NCBI GenBank assembly: GCA_002450295.1
Contig: DJYX01000239.1
Coordinates: 537 to 8,906 of the forward strand
Length of the DNA stretch: 8,370 nucleotides
Reading direction: 5' to 3'
Source of the DNA: Deltaproteobacteria bacterium UBA6967
GTDB taxonomy: Bacteria > SAR324 > NAC60-12
This document shows, piece after piece, positions 1 to 5,952 of the stretch (within the stretch, counting starts at the first letter, position 1; every line of letters starts with the position of its first letter). The translations under genes and the position numbers were made by a program. A model generated the notes under the pieces. The model did no database searches. It was not told the DNA's origin and was given only the letters and a program-made list of their open reading frames with translations.

Positions 1-24
1 GAAGGGATGACTTCAAAGACAAAA

Positions 25-813
25 TCACTCAGCAATCCTCATCCGCAACTTTCCAAACACTCCATAGTCAGCCAAAATTTCATCTCCAGGCTCAACTACG
101 AGTGGGACATGGCAGGTGCCCGTTGTCACAAATTGACCTCTTCGTAAAGTTTCACCACGTGAAGTAACGTCATTAACCAGCCAGGTAAGTGCCTCTCGTG
201 GATCTCCAAGTACATTTGCACCCACACCTTCTGAAGCCAAGTGCCCATTACGGTATAATTGAACCTCCTGCTTGCTAAGATCAGAATACTTCCACTCGAG
301 TGGGACAGAATTCCCAATCATTAGCCACCAAGCCAGTGCATTATCTGCTATCAATTGAGCCTTACCCACCTTTGTAAAATCAATGTAGCGGCTATCCGGA
401 ACTTCTAGGGATGGACAAAGTTCTGCTACAGCTGACATGACTGTTTGCACATCATAAACACTATCACGTGGTGGTAGATCTCTACCTAGTAAAAATGTAA
501 ATTCCGCTTCGACCACCCTCATCATATTGCCAACTAAACTCAAGGTGGCAAGATTGGGCAATAAACGTTCAGCAAGGTAGCGGCCTGCCAAAGGGCCATC
601 AACATTTAAATGTTCCTGACCAGCTTTACTTGAAGAGGCGATCTTCCAGCCTGCAACCGGTTGAGAAGAGTGTTCTGCAAAAGCCGCTTGAATGGCATGG
701 CCTTCCGCTTCCGTTTTTGGTCGCTGAGCTACGGGTAGTTCAGCAATAAGCTGTCCGCTATCCAGGTGCTGCCAAAAGTGCTGGGCCGCTTGCTGTCGTG
801 ATTCCGGAGTCAT
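25..813 (-). CDS. 2-keto-4-pentenoate hydratase / fumarylacetoacetate hydrolase-family protein (MhpD-like)
   Basis: A 262-residue protein, the usual length for the MhpD-type hydratases of the FAH superfamily. These are soluble cytoplasmic enzymes that add water to 2-hydroxydienoates or decarboxylate 4-oxalocrotonate, using a divalent metal. Visible signatures: GWKI with Lys57 at the position of the family's conserved lysine; the metal-binding pair in VEAEF (Glu102, Glu104); a third ligand Glu137 in PSLEVPDSRY; and the IADNA segment at about 155-159. The start is set by a strong AAGGAGG at 818-824, four bases before the ATG. It is the second gene of an operon, 43 bases after the RidA-like gene. 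A GTG overlapping its stop codon (GTGA, 28-25), with AGGA seven bases before it, could start a further coupled gene leaving the window, but only nine codons are visible. The fold assignment is secure. The substrate is unknown: decarboxylase, hydratase or a sugar-acid dehydratase-type role are all possible, and the neighbouring sugar transporter makes a sugar-derived keto-acid plausible. Confidence 0.85.
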   Translation of the reverse strand: MTPESRQQAAQHFWQHLDSGQLIAELPVAQRPKTEAEGHAIQAAFAEHSSQPVAGWKIASSSKAGQEHLNVDGPLAGRYLAERLLPNLATLSLVGNMMRVVEAEFTFLLGRDLPPRDSVYDVQTVMSAVAELCPSLEVPDSRYIDFTKVGKAQLIADNALAWWLMIGNSVPLEWKYSDLSKQEVQLYRNGHLASEGVGANVLGDPREALTWLVNDVTSRGETLRRGQFVTTGTCHVPLVVEPGDEILADYGVFGKLRMRIAE

Positions 814-817
814 CTCG

Positions 818-824
818 CCTCCTT
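818..824 (-). promoter_or_regulatory. Strong ribosome binding site of the hydratase gene
   Basis: On the minus strand this reads AAGGAGG, followed by CGAG and the ATG at 813. It is a near-perfect Shine-Dalgarno and fixes the hydratase start. It lies inside the 43-base gap after the RidA stop, consistent with co-transcription and independent strong initiation. Confidence 0.8.
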
Positions 825-856
825 GCTGAGGGCTGCTGTGGAGAGGTTACGAATGG

Positions 857-1222
857 TCAGAGTGGCTTGTAGGCGATAGCTTCGATCTCGACCTTGATGT
901 CAATCATCAAGCGAGCTTCTGCCGTCGTTCGGGCGGGTGGATCTTTCGGGAAGTAACCGGCATAGACCGCGTTGAAGCCACCGAAGTCCCGGGCGTCCTG
1001 GACATAGACATGCGTCTTGACCACGTCTTCCATCGTACAACCGGCCAGGGCCAGCACCGACTTGATATTCTCCAGTACTTGCTTGGTCTGCTCAGCGATA
1101 CCTCCGTTGACCACCTTGCCATCGGCACCAACCGGCACCTGCCCGGAAACATAAACAAAATCTCCTGCACGAACAGCAGGCGAGAGAGGGACGTGAGACG
1201 TGCCGAAACATTGCTTGGTCAT
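857..1222 (-). CDS. RidA/YjgF-family enamine/imine deaminase
   Basis: A 121-residue protein of the RidA (YjgF/YER057c/UK114) family: trimeric cytoplasmic enzymes that hydrolyse reactive enamines and imines to ketones and ammonia, with specialised members acting as 2-aminomuconate-type deaminases in catabolic operons. Seen here: the N-terminal LSPAVRAGDFVYVSGQVP block, the helix with EQTKQVLENIKSVLALAG, and the C-terminal PPARTTAEARLM...VEIEAIA block, with Arg98 at the carboxylate-binding arginine of the family and Glu114 near the active site. A longer reading from an ATG at 1234 is possible. I chose the ATG at 1222 because GGAG (1232-1229) sits six bases before it and forms part of the longer reading's first codons. 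It is the first gene of an operon with the hydratase. Sampled G+C is about 58%, the highest in the window. Pairing with a FAH-family hydratase suggests a catabolic, not general housekeeping, role; that is inference. Confidence 0.9.
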   Translation of the reverse strand: MTKQCFGTSHVPLSPAVRAGDFVYVSGQVPVGADGKVVNGGIAEQTKQVLENIKSVLALAGCTMEDVVKTHVYVQDARDFGGFNAVYAGYFPKDPPARTTAEARLMIDIKVEIEAIAYKPL

Positions 1223-1228
1223 CGGAAA

Positions 1229-1232
1229 CTCC
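1229..1232 (-). promoter_or_regulatory. Ribosome binding site that decides the RidA start
   Basis: GGAG on the minus strand lies six bases before the ATG at 1222. The upstream in-frame ATG at 1234 shares its G with this motif and has no purine-rich site of its own (TGATCC precedes it). The shorter 121-residue product, beginning MTKQCFG, is therefore preferred. Confidence 0.65.
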
Positions 1233-1496
1233 ATGGATCATTGAAAGGTAATATTGATGAACCCGAATCACAGTAGCCACTGCCAACCAGATTAGATTCA
1301 TTGAAGTTCGCCGAATTTAGGACAGGACAGCTGGTAGGTCAAGTGGAAGTGAATTTCAGACCTTGTTCGAAAGTGTATTCAAAGCATTACCAAGAAAGTT
1401 CTAAAAAATTGAAAATATTAATTATTTCATCATTCCAGTAAGTAAGTACAGTTTGGTTAGTCACAAAAACAACCTTGACAATCTATGAAAATAACG

Positions 1497-1527
1497 TCAA
1501 TCAAACCGAGTTTTTGGGTTAGATTGA
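1497..1527 (+). promoter_or_regulatory. Interrupted palindrome in the leader of the ABC operon (candidate operator or 5' hairpin)
   Basis: The left arm TCAATCAAACC (1497-1507) and right arm GGTTAGATTGA (1517-1527) pair at ten of eleven positions, with one A/A mismatch, around a nine-base loop. The palindrome ends 28 bases before the binding-protein start and 18 bases before its ribosome site. There is no run of T after the right arm, so it is not an intrinsic terminator. It could be a repressor operator, with half-sites about 20 bases apart centre to centre, or an mRNA hairpin in the leader. The sequence alone does not decide. Confidence 0.45.
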
Positions 1528-1555
1528 TCTTCCTGAACCACCAACGAGGTAACTA

Positions 1556-2923
1556 ATGAGAAAAGAGAAAGAACTGATCTATCAGCAGCAACTTCGTCAG
1601 GATTTGCTGGATCGCAAGATGGACCGTCGTGAATTCATTTCCAAGACACTGACGGCAGGACTGGGATTGGCTGGGGTTGGGGTGATCTCCAATTTTGGCA
1701 ACTTCGCTCAAGCACAGAGCCGTCCTCTCACTCCTACCTTCTACCAGTGGATTGAAGACCTGCATCCGGGCATTCCCCAAGTCAATTCCCGCTTTCCCGA
1801 TGTCAACTACCAGATTGCACCCGTAGAGGGCTTTGGGATTGAACGTTTCGTGGCAGAAGCCAAAAAGAAAGACAGTACTTGGGATGTCTATGTCGGACAG
1901 ACACCATTTGTTGAAATGACAGCGATGATTGAGGCAGACGTCATTGAGCCTTGGGATAATTACATCCCCAAAGACGTGATTGACGACATCATCCCCTCAA
2001 TCCGCGAGGAGTGCACGATTAATGGCAAGATGTATGGTTGGCCTTTCCTATTAGATGTGATCGGGACTGGTTGGCATGCAGGAATCGTTAAGGAAGCCGG
2101 ACTTCCCGACAGTGCTCCTGCGACCTGGCAGGACTACCTTTCTAGAGCTGATCAAGTGATCGAGAGCGGTGCGGCTCCATTTGGAGCAACCTTTGACGCA
2201 AACGGTTGGCGCTCCCTAGCTCCCTTCACACACAGCCTGAGCAGTGACGTGTACACCTCCGAGGGGCTCTTTGATTTCACAGGAGATGCTGCCATTGAAG
2301 CGCTGATGCTGATGAAGAACATCATGAGTAAATCTCATCCAGACATCATGTTGGCAGGCACAAGTGATGGTGGAGTGAATGGAACTCCTGATGAAGTCGC
2401 TTTTGCTGCCCAACGAGTTGGTTACTATAACAAGTACTTCAATGCTCCTTTGCGGATGGCTCAGTACTGGGACAACCCGAAAGACCTGAGAATGGGGCCA
2501 CTACCGAAGTTTGCTGGTGGAGAAGGCTCTACGGTGTTCTGGACTACTGGAGCCGCTCTTTTCAAACACGGCAAGAACAAGGAGAAGGCGGCAGAGTATG
2601 TCAAAGCGTTGACCTACGACCAGCAAATCTGGAAAGATTCGATTGCAGGAACTGAGACCGCACATCCAGGGCAACTGCCTCCATACAAGTCTCTCTATGC
2701 CGGATGGAAATCAAGTCAACCTGATTGGCTACCCGACTTCGTGGACCTCGTCCGTGGACAGTTGGACCAGGCCAAGGCGATCACCAATCACCTCTTCGGC
2801 CTCCAACAGTTTCAAATTGGCAAACCAATTTGGGAATCTTACCTCAAGGGTGAGGAAAAGAATCCAAGAGTTGCCATGCAGAAAGTGGTTGATGCCGTTC
2901 AAGCTGAGATGAAGCGCGGTTAA
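1556..2923 (+). CDS. Carbohydrate ABC transporter solute-binding protein with Tat-like signal
   Basis: A 455-residue member of the UgpB/MalE-type extracellular solute-binding proteins (family 1), the periplasmic receptor that hands sugar to the inner-membrane permease pair downstream. The N-terminus has an unusually long polar n-region (about 22 residues), then DRREFISK with Arg24-Arg25, a hydrophobic stretch (about 32-48, TLTAGLGLAGVGVISNFG) and a probable AQA|QS signal-peptidase site near residue 53. There is no lipobox cysteine, so the product should be soluble in the periplasm. The body is typical of the family: TWDVYVGQTPFV, then INGKMYGWPFLLDV, a central ATWQDYLSRAD stretch and, late, TVFWTTGAALFKHGKNKEKAAEYVKALT. 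The start is supported by GAGGT five bases upstream; a shorter start at MDRREF (Met22) lacks a good site. It is the first gene of the transporter operon and is followed by a hairpin that may raise its expression over the permeases. The substrate is unknown. Confidence 0.92.
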   Translation: MRKEKELIYQQQLRQDLLDRKMDRREFISKTLTAGLGLAGVGVISNFGNFAQAQSRPLTPTFYQWIEDLHPGIPQVNSRFPDVNYQIAPVEGFGIERFVAEAKKKDSTWDVYVGQTPFVEMTAMIEADVIEPWDNYIPKDVIDDIIPSIREECTINGKMYGWPFLLDVIGTGWHAGIVKEAGLPDSAPATWQDYLSRADQVIESGAAPFGATFDANGWRSLAPFTHSLSSDVYTSEGLFDFTGDAAIEALMLMKNIMSKSHPDIMLAGTSDGGVNGTPDEVAFAAQRVGYYNKYFNAPLRMAQYWDNPKDLRMGPLPKFAGGEGSTVFWTTGAALFKHGKNKEKAAEYVKALTYDQQIWKDSIAGTETAHPGQLPPYKSLYAGWKSSQPDWLPDFVDLVRGQLDQAKAITNHLFGLQQFQIGKPIWESYLKGEEKNPRVAMQKVVDAVQAEMKRG

Positions 2924-2939
2924 AACTGCGCCAAACTAC

Positions 2940-2975
2940 TTGCCTGGAGAATGTCGCAAGACCTTCTCCAGGCAA
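2940..2975 (+). promoter_or_regulatory. Intercistronic hairpin with GCAA tetraloop after the binding-protein gene
   Basis: The arms TTGCCTGGAGAA (2940-2951) and TTCTCCAGGCAA (2964-2975) pair perfectly over 12 bases. Inside, after one T/C mismatch, GTC (2953-2955) pairs with GAC (2960-2962) and closes a GCAA (GNRA-class) tetraloop. No T-run follows, so it is not an ordinary intrinsic terminator. Stable hairpins at this place, between a binding-protein gene and its permease genes, are known to protect the upstream mRNA from 3' exonucleases and to give excess binding protein (the malE-malF arrangement). The same role is inferred here. It sequesters the ATG at 2951. Confidence 0.8.
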
Positions 2976-3016
2976 TACTGCTCTGGTTGCCGCCAACACG
3001 AGGGGAAACAGCGAAA

Positions 3017-3949
3017 GTGACTACCGGGAACCCTGCTATCAATGGACCGACACCGAAATCCTGGCTTGTTGAGCACAACAACTGGGTTTTTCTGTTGCCG
3101 ACTGTTCTCTTCTTCGTCTGGTACCAGGTCTACCCTATTATCCGGGTCGTTTGGATCAGCTTTACTGACTATAAGTACCTGACAAACGATCCGGCCAATT
3201 GGGTTGGCTTTGACAACTATGTTGAGGCACTGAGTGACCCACTGATGTGGGATAGCCTTGGAAGAGCCGCCTACTTCACTGCGATGTTCCTGCCAGGAAC
3301 TATCATCATTCCCCTTCTGCTTGCGGTTCTGATTCATGGCGTTCAGAACCAGCGTCTGGCCACGGTTTACCGAGTGATTCTGCTGATTCCAGCAGTGATT
3401 CCGAGTACTCTCGTCTTCGTACTCTGGAAATGGATGTACAATTACCAGATCGGCCCAATCAACCACTTCCTTGTCGAGGTAACCGGCTGGTTTACTTACC
3501 GCAACGCCCCACAATGGCTGGGAGGAACTGATCTAACACTACCCTCCGTAGCGATCATGGAGGTTTGGTGGGGTCTGGGTTATCACAGCGTCTTTTTCCT
3601 CGCCGGGCTCGCTGCTATCCCGAAGGATCTTCCGGAAGCAGCCCGAATCGACGGTGCTAGTGAGTGGCAAGTCTTCTGGCACATTATCCTACCGCGTCTG
3701 CAACCAATCATGCTGATTTTGGTGATCCTGCGCTTTGGGACATCGATGGGAGTGATTGACGAATACCTGATTTTTGGAGGCTTCAATCGGGAATCACCAA
3801 CGTATACCTGGACGATCTTCATGTATGATCAGGCTTTTAAAACTGGGCTATGGCGACAGGGATTCGCTGCAGCTATCGGGATGGTTGGCTCACTGGTGAT
3901 GATGGTCTTCGTCACTTGGCTAATCTACATCTTCCGTTCACGTGATTGA
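3017..3949 (+). CDS. ABC sugar transporter permease, MalF/UgpA type
   Basis: A 310-residue inner-membrane permease of the carbohydrate-uptake class 1 ABC family. Hydrophobic segments occur at about 24-47, 86-107, 118-138, 178-200, 230-250 and 285-306, giving six predicted helices. The cytoplasmic EAA loop that contacts the ATPase is clear at about 207-226 (PEAARIDGASEWQVFWHIIL). I chose the GTG at 3017: AGGGGA (3001-3006) precedes it, though ten bases away, and the product then has the usual length. The in-frame ATG at 2951 would add 22 residues encoded by the hairpin itself, its GGAG is only two bases away, and both are buried in the stem. It is preceded by the binding-protein gene and followed by the second permease; the pair forms the heterodimeric channel. 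The start is less certain than the identity. Confidence 0.9.
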   Translation: MTTGNPAINGPTPKSWLVEHNNWVFLLPTVLFFVWYQVYPIIRVVWISFTDYKYLTNDPANWVGFDNYVEALSDPLMWDSLGRAAYFTAMFLPGTIIIPLLLAVLIHGVQNQRLATVYRVILLIPAVIPSTLVFVLWKWMYNYQIGPINHFLVEVTGWFTYRNAPQWLGGTDLTLPSVAIMEVWWGLGYHSVFFLAGLAAIPKDLPEAARIDGASEWQVFWHIILPRLQPIMLILVILRFGTSMGVIDEYLIFGGFNRESPTYTWTIFMYDQAFKTGLWRQGFAAAIGMVGSLVMMVFVTWLIYIFRSRD

Positions 3950-3983
3950 CGCTGGCAATGGCAACCGTAGCCCTAGGCAACTG

Positions 3984-4820
3984 ATGAAAAAGGAATTTCC
4001 CCTCACCAATATTATCCGGCACACCTTGATCGTCTTTTTTATGTTGACGATCCTGCTGCCGCTGGCCTGGGTTCTCCTGCTCTCGATCAAATCTATGCCT
4101 GATTCAATGCGGGGAAATCTCTGGCCTCGAAAGTTTGACTTCAATCACTACGCCTACGTTTTCGAAAAAATCGACACTCTCCCACAGAACCTGTTTAACA
4201 GTATCTATGTGACTTCAGCGACTGTACTGATCACCTCCATCTGTGCGATTCTCGCTGGTTATGCGATTGTTCACCTGAAACCCAAGGGAAGCCTATTCTT
4301 GGTGACAGTTCTGGTACTCTCACTGTATTTTCCAACTCGGGTAGTCTCGATCATTTCCATCTATGAAATCCAGGACTACTTGAGCCTCATCAATAGTACC
4401 AACGGGCTGATCCTACCGTACATCACTCTGAACCTGGCGGTGAGCGTATTGATCATGCGTAGCATTTTTCAACTGATTCCGGGGGAATTGATTGACTCTG
4501 CCCGGATGGATGGAGCTGGACCTTGGAGAACTCTCTGGCTGATTGGAATCCCACTGGCTAAGAACGGGCTGGTCGTGATCATCATCGTCAACTTTGTGAC
4601 TGCTTGGGGAGAGTACCTGCTCGCAGCAACACTGACCAATGATCAGGAAGTTCGTACCATGCCGGTAGTGCTTGCCTCTGCTCAGGGAGGTATGGGTCAA
4701 TGGGCCTGGCCCCGAATTGCTGCAGTCTATGTGATCGTCGTGCTGCCTGGGATTATTGCCTTTGCGATGGCCCAGAAACTCTTCTTCAAGGGCTTGATGG
4801 AAGGTGCCCTGAAGACCTGA
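3984..4820 (+). CDS. ABC sugar transporter permease, MalG/UgpE type
   Basis: A 278-residue second permease subunit that pairs with the upstream MalF-type protein. Hydrophobic segments are visible at about 12-34, 74-96, 104-125, 143-160, 193-212 and 246-264. The EAA loop at about 168-190 is recognisable, with the core ARMDGAGPWRTLWLIGIP, but its first element reads ELIDSA where EAA is usual. The C-terminus (KGLMEGALKT) is typical of MalG proteins. The ATG at 3984 has AGG six bases upstream. A GTG at 3942 would overlap the previous stop by eight bases and add 14 polar residues; it has no ribosome site, so I prefer the ATG, though overlap-coupled initiation cannot be excluded. The gene lies 34 bases after the first permease and 23 bases before the dehydrogenase gene. 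No gene for the ATP-binding subunit follows, so the complex must borrow a MalK/MsmX-like ATPase encoded outside this window. Confidence 0.9.
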   Translation: MKKEFPLTNIIRHTLIVFFMLTILLPLAWVLLLSIKSMPDSMRGNLWPRKFDFNHYAYVFEKIDTLPQNLFNSIYVTSATVLITSICAILAGYAIVHLKPKGSLFLVTVLVLSLYFPTRVVSIISIYEIQDYLSLINSTNGLILPYITLNLAVSVLIMRSIFQLIPGELIDSARMDGAGPWRTLWLIGIPLAKNGLVVIIIVNFVTAWGEYLLAATLTNDQEVRTMPVVLASAQGGMGQWAWPRIAAVYVIVVLPGIIAFAMAQKLFFKGLMEGALKT

Positions 4821-4843
4821 ACAAATCTTGAGGGGGGTTCTGT

Positions 4844-5821
4844 ATGACGATGTCTCCCGTTCGAATCGGTGTCCTGGGTGCTGGTTACTTCGGGACGCTG
4901 CATGCGTTGACTATCAACAGCCTCAGTGAAGCGCAACTTTGTGCAATCGTGGATTCTTCTCCTGACGTGCTCTCCCAATTACCTCCATCCCTCAAAGAAA
5001 TCCCTCGCTTTTCCGAGCTGAGTGCTGCCCTGGAGAATCTCGCTGTCGACGCCTGGATCGTTGCCTCCTCAACCGCTTCACATGTCCCCCTTGCCCAGCA
5101 ACTTCTGCAAACTGATGCCTTTGTACTGCTGGAAAAACCCATAGCCTCCAGCCTTGCTGAAGCAGAGACCTTACAAGCCTTGGATACTTCACAACTTGAG
5201 CGGTTGATGTTGGGGCACATCCTGCTCTTCAACAGTGAGTTTCGGGAGCTTCAGTACCAGTGTCAGCAACGTGGTGGATTTGACTATGCCTCCTGTTATC
5301 GGATGCGGCCCACCTCTCACGCAACTCACTATGCTGACGAGAATCCCTTCTTCCTGACGATGGTTCATGACCTATACTGCGTGCAGTCGCTGGTAAATGC
5401 CGAGGAACCCAAATCATTCCAAGCACAACAGCATCGAAACACCGAGGGAGTGATGGACCTAGCGCTGGCACAGCTCAGTTGGAGTAATGGTCGGATTGCT
5501 ACCTTTGCCGCAGGATTCATGACCCCAGATTCCATGTCGCATGAGGGCTTTGATCGGATGGAAATCTATGGAACTGGCTGGATGGGACGGATCTCTCCCA
5601 ATCCTCGTCCTTTTGAACTCTGGGATCAGGGATACCATCCACCGATGAGCTTGGAGATGCAGACACGTTCACAGCCCTTCACTGGGATGTTGACCGAAGA
5701 GTTGCGTTGTTTTTGCCGTGTGGTTCGTGGAGAGGAAGAGATTCCGCAGAGCGCGCGATATGCTGACGGCATTCAGGTAATGCGATGGATTGATCAGTTG
5801 GTGCATAGAATTGAACTCTAG
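4844..5821 (+). CDS. Gfo/Idh/MocA-family NAD(P)-dependent oxidoreductase
   Basis: A 325-residue cytoplasmic dehydrogenase of the glucose-fructose oxidoreductase / inositol dehydrogenase / MocA family, which oxidises sugars, inositols or their derivatives. The Rossmann dinucleotide site is at the N-terminus (VRIGVLGAGYFG; Gly12, Gly14, Gly17). The family's EKP motif is at 97-99 (LLEKPIA), and MVHDLY supplies His175-Asp176 at the usual catalytic position. The C-terminal half is the substrate-binding sheet, with YGTGWMGRI and the PPMSLEMQ stretch. GAGGGGGG (4830-4837) six bases before the ATG gives strong initiation; a second ATG two codons in is also possible. It is the last gene of the transporter operon, so its substrate is probably the imported compound. 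A decayed duplicate of its last ~70 codons lies 1 kb downstream (6820-7041). The precise substrate and cofactor are unknown. Confidence 0.92.
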   Translation: MTMSPVRIGVLGAGYFGTLHALTINSLSEAQLCAIVDSSPDVLSQLPPSLKEIPRFSELSAALENLAVDAWIVASSTASHVPLAQQLLQTDAFVLLEKPIASSLAEAETLQALDTSQLERLMLGHILLFNSEFRELQYQCQQRGGFDYASCYRMRPTSHATHYADENPFFLTMVHDLYCVQSLVNAEEPKSFQAQQHRNTEGVMDLALAQLSWSNGRIATFAAGFMTPDSMSHEGFDRMEIYGTGWMGRISPNPRPFELWDQGYHPPMSLEMQTRSQPFTGMLTEELRCFCRVVRGEEEIPQSARYADGIQVMRWIDQLVHRIEL

Positions 5822-5905
5822 ACAATAAAGCCGTTGCTGGGCTCAAGGAATTACCAAAGAAGAGCCACTTCTGTTGCCACCCAATACATTTTTAGAGAAC
5901 ATCCT

Positions 5906-5935
5906 CTGACCAAAAACCAATTTCAGCATTATATT
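5906..5935 (+). promoter_or_regulatory. Possible sigma-70-like promoter before the fliN-like gene
   Basis: CTGACC (5906-5911) and TATATT (5930-5935) are separated by 18 bases, giving four of six and five of six matches to TTGACA and TATAAT. This is the best candidate in the 131-base gap after the dehydrogenase gene. The start would fall only about ten bases before the ATG at 5953, leaving a very short leader, so confidence is low. No convincing intrinsic terminator separates the gene from the upstream operon. Confidence 0.25.
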
Positions 5936-5952
5936 TTGCTCGAAGTATTACG

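Larger units (their letters stand above)
1223..1555. promoter_or_regulatory. Divergent control region between the RidA operon and the ABC operon
   Basis: About 330 bases without a supported gene, from which both flanking operons are transcribed outward. It contains an A+T-rich tract (about 1400-1435, with ATATTAATTATTT), a consensus-like -35 hexamer TTGACA at 1475-1480 without a convincing -10 at 17 bases (CAATCA), and an interrupted palindrome at 1497-1527. The binding-protein gene has GAGGT (1546-1550) five bases before its ATG. No transcription start can be placed with confidence on either strand. No regulator gene is present, so the regulator must be encoded elsewhere. Confidence 0.5.

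Noticed and set aside
1010..1301. Open frames of 60-125 codons overlapping the RidA, ABC and dehydrogenase genes in other frames (also near 126-317, 2216-2413, 2936-3514, 4413-5471)
   Set aside because: They lie wholly or mostly over genes with clear family motifs, have odd amino-acid composition (Arg, Ser or Cys rich) and lack ribosome sites, so they are frame shadows.
2951..3016. Permease start at the ATG at 2951
   Set aside because: The ATG and its purine run are inside the stem of a strong hairpin, the GGAG is only two bases away, and the extra 22 residues look like translated hairpin, not a permease N-terminus. The GTG at 3017 gives a normal length.
5840..5866. Terminator after the dehydrogenase gene (GGCTC ... 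GAGCC)
   Set aside because: The stem is only five base pairs with a 17-base loop, and no T-run follows, so it is too weak to call.
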